Shown: positions 1-6,577 of the stretch, piece after piece | How the letters are laid out: every line of letters begins with the position of its first letter | Numbering within the stretch: the first letter of the stretch is position 1 | Translations under genes and position numbers: made by a program | The notes under the pieces: model-generated | Database searches by the model: none | Told to the model about the DNA's origin: nothing | The model's input: the letters and a program-made list of their open reading frames with translations, nothing else | NCBI GenBank assembly: GCA_031276105.1 | Contig: JAISNS010000287.1 | Span: 1 to 11,662 of the forward strand | Direction: 5' to 3' | From: Dysgonamonadaceae bacterium | GTDB lineage: Bacteria; Bacteroidota; Bacteroidia; Bacteroidales; Azobacteroidaceae | Length of the DNA stretch: 11,662 nt

Positions 1-822
1 GGTACTCCCGGCTGTAAAACATTTACGGTTACTTTTAAGGATAAGGTGGAATCGCTGGTAAACGGCTCCGGTTATTCCGTAAAATTGCTGGCAAGTTACA
101 GGGATAAAAACGATCAAGCGAAACTGGCTGATATGGATATTTCCGTTCAGGACGGGCTGTGCGGCTGTCCTGCCAAGATAGCAAATACGGGAGCGGCTAC
201 CGACTGGTTGACTTTCCAGTGTCATAATTTGGGCGGTTTGGATATTCTTACCGGTAGCGAAACGCTTACACAGGCTCATCATGGCGACTGGTATCGTTGG
301 GGGGCTCCAACTGCTTCTGTTCAGAATCTTAATGCAATAACCGACGCACCCCCATCAACATCAGAATGGACTTATAATGATAATGGTAACGGCCCTGCTA
401 TTCCTGAGTATCAGGATTATAATACTCATAGTACTGCTGACTGGTATGCTGCTAAAAATCCTTGTCCTGCGGGTTGGCGTTTGCCTACAAATCCTGAGTT
501 CGCTGCTGCTATAAACAAGACTACAGGTAACGGAAATCTTGGCGCTGATAATAATACTCTTGCCTGGCCTGGAACTTGGAGTAGCAGTACCAGTAACTTT
601 TCTGCTCTGCTGAAAGTTGGCGATTACCTCTATCTGCCGGCGGCCGGTTTTCGGGTCAACAGCGATGGCTCGCTGAGCTACCGAGGCTGCTACGGCCACT
701 ACTGGAGCAGTAGCGCCCAGAGTTCCGACGGCAGGTTTGTGAGCTTCGACAGAGGGAACAGGAGCATCATCGGCATCAATAGAGGCTACGGCTTATCAGT
801 GCGTTGCGTAGCGGCAGAGTAA
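1..822 (+). CDS. FISUMP-domain surface protein, C-terminal part (5' end outside window)
   Basis: The frame is open from base 1 (GTPGCKTF...) to the TAA at 820-822, so the internal GTG at 46 is not the true start; 273 residues are visible. Residues 1-50 look like the end of a beta-sandwich repeat and lead into a CGCP cysteine cluster. From about residue 69 the protein matches the Fibrobacter succinogenes major paralogous (FISUMP) domain: WLTFQCHNLG, DWYRWG, NPCPAGWRLPT (153-163), YLPAAGFR (211-218), YWSSS (234-238) and a terminal SVRCV. Such proteins are exported and usually cell-surface associated in Bacteroidota and Fibrobacteres; their exact role is unknown. The fold of this tail is C-type-lectin-like, the scaffold also used by DGR variable proteins. 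Bases 661-780 contain 71 G+C of 120, against 51 of 120 at 361-480, so the 3' end has a different composition. Family call is firm, function is not. Confidence 0.85.
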   Translation, partial: GTPGCKTFTVTFKDKVESLVNGSGYSVKLLASYRDKNDQAKLADMDISVQDGLCGCPAKIANTGAATDWLTFQCHNLGGLDILTGSETLTQAHHGDWYRWGAPTASVQNLNAITDAPPSTSEWTYNDNGNGPAIPEYQDYNTHSTADWYAAKNPCPAGWRLPTNPEFAAAINKTTGNGNLGADNNTLAWPGTWSSSTSNFSALLKVGDYLYLPAAGFRVNSDGSLSYRGCYGHYWSSSAQSSDGRFVSFDRGNRSIIGINRGYGLSVRCVAAE

Positions 823-920
823 ACTAAAAACTAAAAGCTAAAAACTAAAAGTTGCGCAAAGCGCGGTAAATAAACGCCGCTTCACGCAACTTTTAGTTTT
901 TAGTTTTTATCTTTTAGTTT
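821..920. repeat. ~100-bp near-perfect palindrome with heptamer-repeat arms
   Basis: The left arm (821-866) and right arm (875-920) are reverse complements at about 40 of 46 positions around an 8-nt loop, TAAATAAA. The outer left arm is four tandem heptamers at 823-850 (ACTAAAA, ACTAAAA, GCTAAAA, ACTAAAA); the outer right arm has four matching heptamers at 891-918 (TTTTAGT, TTTTAGT, TTTTATC, TTTTAGT). The inner core is G+C-rich: GTTGCG (851-856) pairs with CGCAAC (885-890) and AAGCG (859-863) with CGCTT (878-882). It overlaps the last bases of the FISUMP stop codon. It could act as a transcription terminator, extrude as a cruciform, or be a dispersed palindromic repeat. Structure is seen directly; role is inferred. 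Confidence 0.9.
851..910 (+). terminator. possible intrinsic terminator of the FISUMP gene
   Basis: The G+C-rich core hairpin of the palindrome (851-890) is followed directly by a T-rich stretch (TTTTAGTTTTTAGTTTTTAT, 891-910), the layout of a rho-independent terminator placed 28 nt after the FISUMP stop. The T tract is interrupted by AG and is itself part of the pairing arms, so the match is imperfect. No other terminator-like hairpin lies before the hpt promoter. Confidence 0.4.
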
Positions 921-1061
921 ACGGATACGTATTCACCGCAAGGAATTATGCCGTTAGGCGTTACATATCAATAGAAAAGAGGCGGATGCCGGCTGGAATA
1001 ACGATTATCTTCTGAAAATTCTAATAAATTAAGATGCGTTTGCCCTGGCCTGGATTGAAAG

Positions 1062-1092
1062 TTTGTGATTCCAATTTTTTTATCTACATTTG
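1062..1092 (+). promoter_or_regulatory. Bacteroidetes-type promoter of hpt-adk-obgE
   Basis: TTTG at 1062-1065 and TACATTTG at 1085-1092 match the -33 TTTG and -7 TAnnTTTG elements of the Bacteroidetes primary sigma factor, with a 19-nt spacer. The hpt ATG is 25 nt after the -7 box, giving a short leader. The interval from 921 to 1061 holds nothing else I can recognise. Confidence 0.75.
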
Positions 1093-1117
1093 TGCCGCAA
1101 TTTAAAATCTTTCGTAA

Positions 1118-1654
1118 ATGAATGAAATTAGGCTTAAAGATAAAAAATTTGAACTATTCCTTTCGGAAGAAACTGTTATCGAAGCAATAGATAGCATTGC
1201 GACACAATTGTATAAAGACCTGCGCGATAAAAAACCGTTGTTTATCGTAGTCCTGAACGGCGCATTTATGTTTGCTTCGGATTTGATACGCAGATTTGAT
1301 TTTCCCTGCGAAATCGCTTTTATCCGCTTAAAATCATATCAGGGTCTCAACCGGAACGAGCAAATAAAAGAAGTACAGGGTTTGGATTGCGATATAACCC
1401 ACCGTCATGTCGTTATTGTTGAAGACATTGTTGATACGGGACATACAATGGCTTACCTGTCGGCAAAAATAAAAGAAAAAGCGCCGGCCTCCCTCAAAAC
1501 GGTCAGTTTACTGTTCAAGCCTCAAGCGTTTCAAATGGATGTTGAGCCGGATTATACGGCTATTTCCATACCCAACGATTTTATTGTGGGCTACGGATTG
1601 GATTATGACGGATGGGGACGAAACTTGAGAAATATTTACAAGATTAAAGATTGA
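1118..1654 (+). CDS. hpt: hypoxanthine phosphoribosyltransferase
   Basis: A cytoplasmic purine-salvage enzyme that transfers the phosphoribosyl group of PRPP to hypoxanthine (and usually guanine) to form IMP or GMP. The 178-residue length is normal for the family. The PRPP-binding signature VVIVEDIVDTGHTM lies at 98-111, with the paired acids E102-D103. Loop I reads VLNGA at 45-49, the mobile active-site loop SYQG is at 73-76, and the base-binding part includes KP (134-135) and FIVGYGLDY (155-163). The ATG at 1118 follows the promoter at a short distance and no better in-frame start is apparent. It is first in a plus-strand operon with adk and obgE, an order common in Bacteroidota. XPRT-type relatives are less likely given the VGYGLDY tail. 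Confidence 0.95.
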   Translation: MNEIRLKDKKFELFLSEETVIEAIDSIATQLYKDLRDKKPLFIVVLNGAFMFASDLIRRFDFPCEIAFIRLKSYQGLNRNEQIKEVQGLDCDITHRHVVIVEDIVDTGHTMAYLSAKIKEKAPASLKTVSLLFKPQAFQMDVEPDYTAISIPNDFIVGYGLDYDGWGRNLRNIYKIKD

Positions 1655-1693
1655 GATTTACTTTCTAATTATTTACAGTAAATTTTTAATAAA

Positions 1694-2275
1694 ATGCTTA
1701 ATATAGTAATTTTTGGCGCGCCCGGCGCAGGTAAAGGGACTCAAAGCGAACTCATTGTTAAAAAATATGGTCTTCACCATATCTCAACGGGAGAAATTTT
1801 GCGTCATGAAATCGAAAATCGTACACCTTCGGGCGTAATAGCACAGGAATTTATCGATCAAGGACACTTGGTGCCCGATCAGTTGATTATTGATATTTTA
1901 GCCGAAACGTTGGACAAATATCCCCAATCCAAAGGATATGTTTTTGACGGCTTCCCCAGAACTTTATCGCAAGGAAAAGAGTTGGATGCTATGCTCAACG
2001 GAAAAGGAACTGTAATTGCCGCGGTCTTCTCGCTTTCGGTAGAAGAAAAAGACTTGATTTTCCGGCTGTTAAAAAGAGGAGAATTTTCCGGTCGTACCGA
2101 CGATAACATGGAGGTAATCAAAGAACGGCTAACCGTTTACAAAGAACAAACCGAACCGTTGAAAGAATACTATAAAAAGAAAGGCAAACTGTTCGACATC
2201 AAAGGATACAGTACAATTGAGGATATATTTGAACGGATTACGGAAGTAATAGACCTTTTGGCTTTCAAAAAATGA
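1694..2275 (+). CDS. adk: adenylate kinase, short-LID type
   Basis: Catalyses ATP + AMP to 2 ADP in the cytoplasm and balances adenylate pools; it logically follows hpt, whose IMP product feeds AMP synthesis. The P-loop GAPGAGKGT is at residues 8-16, the AMP-binding motif STGEILR at 31-37, the DGFPRT motif at 85-90, and the LID arginines in KRG (127-129) and SGRTDDN (132-138). At 193 residues, with no zinc-binding four-cysteine insert in the LID, it is the short form usual in Bacteroidota. The start ATG leads straight into the first beta strand (MLNIVIFG). It lies 39 nt after hpt and 3 nt before obgE, so co-transcription is very likely. Nothing is missing from the catalytic set. Confidence 0.96.
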   Translation: MLNIVIFGAPGAGKGTQSELIVKKYGLHHISTGEILRHEIENRTPSGVIAQEFIDQGHLVPDQLIIDILAETLDKYPQSKGYVFDGFPRTLSQGKELDAMLNGKGTVIAAVFSLSVEEKDLIFRLLKRGEFSGRTDDNMEVIKERLTVYKEQTEPLKEYYKKKGKLFDIKGYSTIEDIFERITEVIDLLAFKK

Positions 2276-2278
2276 AAA

Positions 2279-3424
2279 ATGGCAGAATCTAATTTTGTTG
2301 ATTATGTAAAGATTTATTGCCGGTCGGGAAAGGGCGGAAAAGGCTCTATTCATTTTAGGCGCGAGAAATACATTCCACGCGGAGGCCCCGACGGCGGCGA
2401 TGGCGGCGATGGCGGAAGCGTCGTTTTACGCGGTAATTCCAACTATTGGACTTTGCTTCATCTAAAATATGAACGGCATATCTTGGCCGGACACGGTGAA
2501 AGTGGCTCCGGAAGATTAAGCAAGGGTAAAAACGGTGAAAACAAAATCATAGAATTGCCTTTGGGAACTGTCGTTTATGATGGCGAAACCGGCGAATTTA
2601 TTACCGACATCAGTCGCGACGGACAAGAAGTTATCCTGCTTCGCGGGGGACGGGGAGGAAAAGGAAACAACTATTTCAAATCGGCCACCAAACAGGCGCC
2701 CAAATACGCCCAACCGGGCGAACCGTATCAGGAAAAGCGTATTATTTTGCAGTTGAAACTATTGGCCGATGTTGGATTGGTCGGCTTTCCCAACGCGGGA
2801 AAATCTACTTTGTTGTCGGCAGTTTCGGCGGCTAAACCCAAAATAGCCAACTATCCCTTTACAACGTTGGAACCTAACTTGGGAATCGTAGATGTTCGCG
2901 GAACCCATTCGTTTGTAATGGCCGATATTCCGGGAATCATTGAAGGCGCCAGCGAAGGAAAAGGCTTGGGATTACGCTTTTTACGTCATATCGAACGCAA
3001 TGCCTTGCTCCTCTTCCTTGTCCCGGCCGATGCGGATGATATAAAAAAGGAATATGAGATTCTTTTGAACGAACTTACACGATATAATCCCGAACTGATT
3101 GATAAACAGCGAATATTGGCCGTATCCAAATCCGATTTGCTGGATGAAGAACTGGAAACCGAACTGTCGAAAGATTTACCGGCAGACATTCCTGCCGTTT
3201 TTATTTCTTCCGTAACCCACAAAGGAATTGTTGCTTTGAAAGATATTCTTTGGAAAACGTTGAACGAGCAGCCGTTCCACGATGTCGAAAACATCGTCTA
3301 TCGACCGATGGCGATTGATTTGAGCAACGAAGAAGATGATTTTGATTACAAATTTGACGACGCCCCGGAAGAAGAAGAAGAAGATTTGAATTATGACGAA
3401 ATAGACTGGAATATAGATAATTAA
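2279..3424 (+). CDS. obgE: Obg-family GTPase (ObgE/CgtA)
   Basis: An essential ribosome-associated GTPase that acts in 50S subunit assembly and in growth and stringent-response control. Residues 3-160 form the glycine-rich OBG fold, with the run [12 protein letters not shown] near 35-46. The G domain follows: G1 GFPNAGKST (169-177), switch I FTTLEPN (194-200), G3 DIPG (216-219), G4 SKSD (283-286, in place of the textbook NKxD) and G5 SSV (310-312). The C-terminus from about 345 is a strongly acidic tail with a run of five Glu, rather than a recognisable OCT domain. The 381-residue length is normal for Bacteroidota. The ATG is 3 nt after the adk stop, so translational coupling is likely. Confidence 0.96.
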   Translation: MAESNFVDYVKIYCRSGKGGKGSIHFRREKYIPRGGPDGGDGGDGGSVVLRGNSNYWTLLHLKYERHILAGHGESGSGRLSKGKNGENKIIELPLGTVVYDGETGEFITDISRDGQEVILLRGGRGGKGNNYFKSATKQAPKYAQPGEPYQEKRIILQLKLLADVGLVGFPNAGKSTLLSAVSAAKPKIANYPFTTLEPNLGIVDVRGTHSFVMADIPGIIEGASEGKGLGLRFLRHIERNALLLFLVPADADDIKKEYEILLNELTRYNPELIDKQRILAVSKSDLLDEELETELSKDLPADIPAVFISSVTHKGIVALKDILWKTLNEQPFHDVENIVYRPMAIDLSNEEDDFDYKFDDAPEEEEEDLNYDEIDWNIDN

Positions 3425-3430
3425 AATAGT

Positions 3431-4291
3431 ATGAAAATGAAAAAAATCGCATTGTTATTTTTAGTTGCCTTCGTTTTTTATATGTGCGGCAGTGTGCCTA
3501 TTACAGGCCGTCAACAATTGATGCTGGTCTCGGATCAGGAAGTGTTAACCCTGAGTCTTCAGGAGTACGACAATTACATTAAAACCGCCCCCAAATCGTC
3601 GGACAAAAACGCTACCGCCTTAGTGGTAAAAGTAGGTGCTAAAATTGCGCAAGCCGTAGAAGCGTATTACAAAGTAACCGGAATAGAATCGCTTTTGGCG
3701 GGATATTCGTGGGAATTTAATTTGATTGAAGATCCGCAAGTAAATGCCTTTTGTATGCCGGGCGGGAAAATTGTTGTTTATACCGGTATTTTACCTTACA
3801 CTCAAGATGAAACCGGTTTAGCGGTTGTATTGGGACACGAAGTAGGCCATGCTATCGCCAAACATGCCAACGAAAGAATGTCGCAACAGATGGCAATTCA
3901 GATGGGCGGAACTGCCGTAGGTTCCTTATTGAACAAAACCTCTTCGACCGTACAAACCATCGGATCAACCGTTTACGGATTGGGCGCACAAGTAGGCGTG
4001 ATGTTACCTTTCAGTCGGAAGCAGGAATTGGAAGCCGACCATTTGGGATTGGTTTTGATGGCGCTTGCCGGATACCAGCCGGAAGCCGCTATCCCATTTT
4101 GGCAACGGATGTCGCAACAAGGCGGAAGTAAAATTGAGTTCTTAAGTACTCATCCTTCGGATAATATGCGAATATCGGAAATACGGAAAGAAATTCCGGA
4201 AGCCTTGGAATATTATAATGCCGTAAAGGGAACAACCACGCCTGCCGGCAATACAAAAAAGGCGGCAAGCAGCGAAGAATGGCATTTTTAA
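3431..4291 (+). CDS. M48-family metalloendopeptidase, probable lipoprotein
   Basis: A zinc metallopeptidase of the LoiP/YcaL/BepA type, which in characterised relatives works on envelope proteins and outer-membrane quality control. The N-terminus is a signal sequence (MKMKK plus a hydrophobic stretch) ending at Cys19 before GSVPITGRQQL. The conserved VPITGR context after the cysteine supports lipidation, although FYM before it is a poor lipobox. The zinc motif HEVGH is at 136-140, the third-ligand motif ELEAD at 199-203, and THPSDNMRI near 240-248 is typical of the family. The 286-residue length is normal. The start may be ATG 3431 or ATG 3437. It lies 6 nt after obgE, so it is the likely last gene of the operon. 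Its stop overlaps the stop of the convergent MutS-like gene in a shared TTAA. Confidence 0.9.
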   Translation: MKMKKIALLFLVAFVFYMCGSVPITGRQQLMLVSDQEVLTLSLQEYDNYIKTAPKSSDKNATALVVKVGAKIAQAVEAYYKVTGIESLLAGYSWEFNLIEDPQVNAFCMPGGKIVVYTGILPYTQDETGLAVVLGHEVGHAIAKHANERMSQQMAIQMGGTAVGSLLNKTSSTVQTIGSTVYGLGAQVGVMLPFSRKQELEADHLGLVLMALAGYQPEAAIPFWQRMSQQGGSKIEFLSTHPSDNMRISEIRKEIPEALEYYNAVKGTTTPAGNTKKAASSEEWHF

Positions 4292-6099
4292 ACGGTAATG
4301 CCCATTTTTTTCATCAGGAAGCAAGCATTCATGTTTTGAGCAATTCCCGTTTGAAGTTGGTACGAAAAAGATAATTCATCGGCTTTAATTTCGGCTTCGA
4401 AGCGGTAATTGCTTATGTTTCCTGGAAATTCATTCACCAGATTTCCCAGAAGTAAATCGTGTGTCGCGATTATGCCGCACGATTGGAGGTGAACAAATTG
4501 CTGCACCAAAGCCAACGATCCTTTTTGTTTATCTACCGAATTAGTGCCTTTCAGTATCTCGTCGAGGAGAATAAACAATTTCTCTCCGGTTTGCAACCGG
4601 TCGATAATCATTTTCAAACGCTTCAGTTCGGCAAAGAAATACGATTCGTTTTCCAGCAACGAATCGGACGTCCTTAAACTGCTTACCAATCGGGCGGGAT
4701 ACAGCGTCAACGATTCGGCGCAAACCGGGACGCCGATGCAAGCCAGCACAAAATTGACGCCGACCGTTCGTAAATAAGTGCTTTTCCCGGCCATATTGGC
4801 TCCGGTAATAATCAGGAAAAACGGATGCTTTTCGATGTCAATATTGTTTCGGACAAACGAATCGCGGTTTTTCAGCGGATGCCCTAATGCACGCCCCTTT
4901 AACAGGAAGTATTGATCGGTAAAGGACGGGAAAACATAATCCGGATGATTGAACGAAAACAGACCTAACGAACAATAGGCATCCACTTCGCCGACAACCT
5001 TTATCCATTCGATAAGAGCGGTTCCGTTTTGCCGTTTCCACTGTTCGATTCGGATTGCCTTGCGAATGTCCCACAATAATAACGGATTGATGATTAGATG
5101 AATCAGCAGATTGTTTCGCTGTTCCAAATCATTGGCTAAGCGGACGAATTTTTTGAAGCGTTCGGACGCTTTCGGATAATTCCGGGTGAACTGCGACTGA
5201 AGTTCCGACAGGATTGAAGATTGAAACGGTTCATTTTCAACCGTTTCAATCAACGTAAAATAAGCATGTAACAGGTTGATCTTTTTCCCGGTATTTTCTT
5301 GCAGGAGGTTTATTTTTTTTAACCGGCTTTCGCTGATTATCAATGAAGCGATATAGAAAATCACTAAAATCGAAGGTGACAGGAAATGAAGAAAAACGCC
5401 GGCAATCAAAATCACCCAGAGACAGGGAAATAAGAAACTTAGCATCTTCAGAAACCGTTTCGAAGCAATACAGTCCGGACTATTTATAAATGTTTCTATG
5501 GCTTCATAGTCCGAATCATTACCCGGTTCCGTCAATCCCAATACCCGGAAATGATGAATGAAAAAATCCTTACTTCTCAATTCCTCCACCGCTTTTTGGC
5601 GGGATTGAAGGGCGCAAATGTCGGATGACGGATTTTCAAACCATTGAATCAGTATCTTTTTTCCATAACCGGTACACGTCCGGTTGATGGATTGAAACAG
5701 CGAATTAGCGCCGAAAATATCCAAATCCAAAGTAAACGGATGCGAAGCGTCTATTTTTTCCGGCGCGCCGTCGAATGTTGAGAAATCGTAGTCAAGCCCT
5801 TTCAATTCGTTTTCGTCGCAAAAAGCAGAAGTTTCCAAATAATGTTTCCGCTTCCTGAGCCGGTTGTGCCGAAACAATAAGGTCGAAAACAGGATGAGGC
5901 CGGACAATACGGCAACAAAAACCGTTACAATTCCGTGCGACCACAGAAGAAAAGTTGTTACGATACACGCCACAAAGACAGACAATCGCAAGCTTCCAAT
6001 GAGATAAATGTTTCTTTTGACGGAAGATAATTCGCTGTTTGTTTTTTGCAAGCGTTCTTTATAAAACAGGCAAACAGACTCGCGGGTATTGTTTTGCAT
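4288..6099 (-). CDS. MutS-like ATPase with membrane segments
   Basis: A 603-residue relative of MutS that keeps the core/clamp and ATPase regions but lacks the N-terminal mismatch-recognition domain. The ATPase domain has Walker A TGANMAGKST (432-441), LRTSDSLLENESYFFAELKR (475-494), Walker B LFILLDE (508-514) followed by GTN, and the H-loop ATHD (545-548). A domain-III-like segment, DLDIFGANSLFQSINRTCT, is at 125-143. Hydrophobic stretches near 33-53, 57-76, 220-240 and 242-254 predict four membrane spans, absent from MutS and MutS2, so the protein is probably held at the membrane. No Smr nuclease domain is seen. Bacteroidota carry such proteins widely, often annotated simply as MutS; mismatch repair activity is unproven and seems doubtful. 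It lies 12 nt after the DUF4491 gene on the minus strand. Confidence 0.88.
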   Translation of the reverse strand: MQNNTRESVCLFYKERLQKTNSELSSVKRNIYLIGSLRLSVFVACIVTTFLLWSHGIVTVFVAVLSGLILFSTLLFRHNRLRKRKHYLETSAFCDENELKGLDYDFSTFDGAPEKIDASHPFTLDLDIFGANSLFQSINRTCTGYGKKILIQWFENPSSDICALQSRQKAVEELRSKDFFIHHFRVLGLTEPGNDSDYEAIETFINSPDCIASKRFLKMLSFLFPCLWVILIAGVFLHFLSPSILVIFYIASLIISESRLKKINLLQENTGKKINLLHAYFTLIETVENEPFQSSILSELQSQFTRNYPKASERFKKFVRLANDLEQRNNLLIHLIINPLLLWDIRKAIRIEQWKRQNGTALIEWIKVVGEVDAYCSLGLFSFNHPDYVFPSFTDQYFLLKGRALGHPLKNRDSFVRNNIDIEKHPFFLIITGANMAGKSTYLRTVGVNFVLACIGVPVCAESLTLYPARLVSSLRTSDSLLENESYFFAELKRLKMIIDRLQTGEKLFILLDEILKGTNSVDKQKGSLALVQQFVHLQSCGIIATHDLLLGNLVNEFPGNISNYRFEAEIKADELSFSYQLQTGIAQNMNACFLMKKMGITV

Positions 6100-6112
6100 G
6101 GTTACCGGTTAT

Positions 6113-6400
6113 TTATTTCCCGTTTCGCTTGGGAAACCATCCTTTTTCCACTCTTTTCCGCTGTTCGAAAAGTTCTTTGATTCCCCACAAAAACGAGAAA
6201 CCGGTTATTCCGCACAGGGAGGAGATGATAATATTCCGAATGAGAAACGCAGCAACAATTCCCGCGATTCCCAATACAAGGAACACCCACCAGCATTTAA
6301 CTCCAAAATAATATTCGCTTTTAATAACAATCGGATGACAAATCCCTATGATTAGAAAAGTACCGATGCCGATAATAACTCCCTCTGAATAAATTTCCAT
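6113..6400 (-). CDS. DUF4491 family small membrane protein
   Basis: A 95-residue protein that I recognise as DUF4491, a Bacteroidota family of unknown function. It starts MEIYSEGVIIGIGTF and contains the family's typical segments: HPIVIKSEYYFG, CWWVFLVLGI, and a basic tail KELFEQRKRVEKGWFP. Three hydrophobic stretches (about 8-25, 36-54 and 58-74) suggest an integral membrane protein with a cytoplasmic C-terminus, the latter by the positive-inside rule. The ATG at 6398-6400 is preceded by a good promoter on the same strand. The MutS-like membrane ATPase follows 12 nt later, so the two are probably co-transcribed; whether they work together is unknown. Confidence 0.85.
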   Translation of the reverse strand: MEIYSEGVIIGIGTFLIIGICHPIVIKSEYYFGVKCWWVFLVLGIAGIVAAFLIRNIIISSLCGITGFSFLWGIKELFEQRKRVEKGWFPKRNGK

Positions 6401-6432
6401 ATTATTTTATGCAACGTTTGAAAGAATGGGCG

Positions 6433-6464
6433 CAAATGTAAGGACAAAAATTTGAATGTACAAA
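6433..6464 (-). promoter_or_regulatory. Bacteroidetes-type promoter of the DUF4491-mutS-like unit
   Basis: Read on the minus strand, TTTG (complement of CAAA at 6461-6464) is followed after 20 nt by TACATTTG (complement of CAAATGTA at 6433-6440), a full match to the -33/-7 consensus. The DUF4491 ATG lies 32 nt further on. No competing promoter of this quality is seen on the minus strand in this interval. Confidence 0.7.
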
Positions 6465-6546
6465 TTTCCGCACGCTAAAGCGCGCGGAGGCGATCGTCTA
6501 ATTGTACTTTTGTACTTATTTGTGCGGATAATTCGTTTAAATTGTT

Positions 6547-6554
6547 TATTTTTG
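6547..6554 (+). promoter_or_regulatory. candidate -7 box for the C69 peptidase gene
   Basis: TATTTTTG matches TAnnTTTG on the plus strand and lies 17 and 23 nt before the ATGs at 6572 and 6578. The nearest TTTG upstream is at 6519-6522, a 24-nt spacer and longer than the usual 19-21, so the -33 element is weak. A second -7-like box, TACTTTTG, is at 6505-6512 but has no TTTG at the right distance. The exact start of transcription is therefore uncertain. Confidence 0.45.
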
Positions 6555-6577
6555 TGCCCATCATGATATTAATGCAA

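Noticed and set aside
361..699. Minus-strand frame of 112 codons opposite the FISUMP gene
   Set aside because: The plus-strand frame matches a known domain; the antisense product is low in complexity and has no family features.
823..850. Tandem heptamers considered as a CRISPR or direct-repeat array
   Set aside because: Units are only 7 nt with no spacers, and they form the arm of a palindrome.
1033..1068. Short frame reading DAFALAWIESL before the hpt promoter, considered as a gene remnant
   Set aside because: It is preceded in frame by a TAA, is only 11 codons long and I cannot link it to any family.
1..1117. DGR reverse transcriptase or template repeat near the FISUMP gene
   Set aside because: No reverse-transcriptase-like frame and no second adenine-rich copy of the gene end is present in the window, so a complete DGR cannot be claimed.
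2385..2420. GGCGAT/GGCGGC repeats considered as a microsatellite
   Set aside because: They encode the normal glycine-rich segment of the OBG fold and stay in frame with the family consensus.
4459..5074. Plus- and minus-strand frames of 66-78 codons within the MutS-like gene
   Set aside because: They overlap the conserved ATPase and core regions of a full-length recognised protein; they are shadow frames.
4288..6099. Naming the minus-strand ATPase mutS or mutS2
   Set aside because: It lacks the mismatch-recognition domain of MutS and the Smr domain of MutS2 and has membrane spans, so neither symbol is justified.
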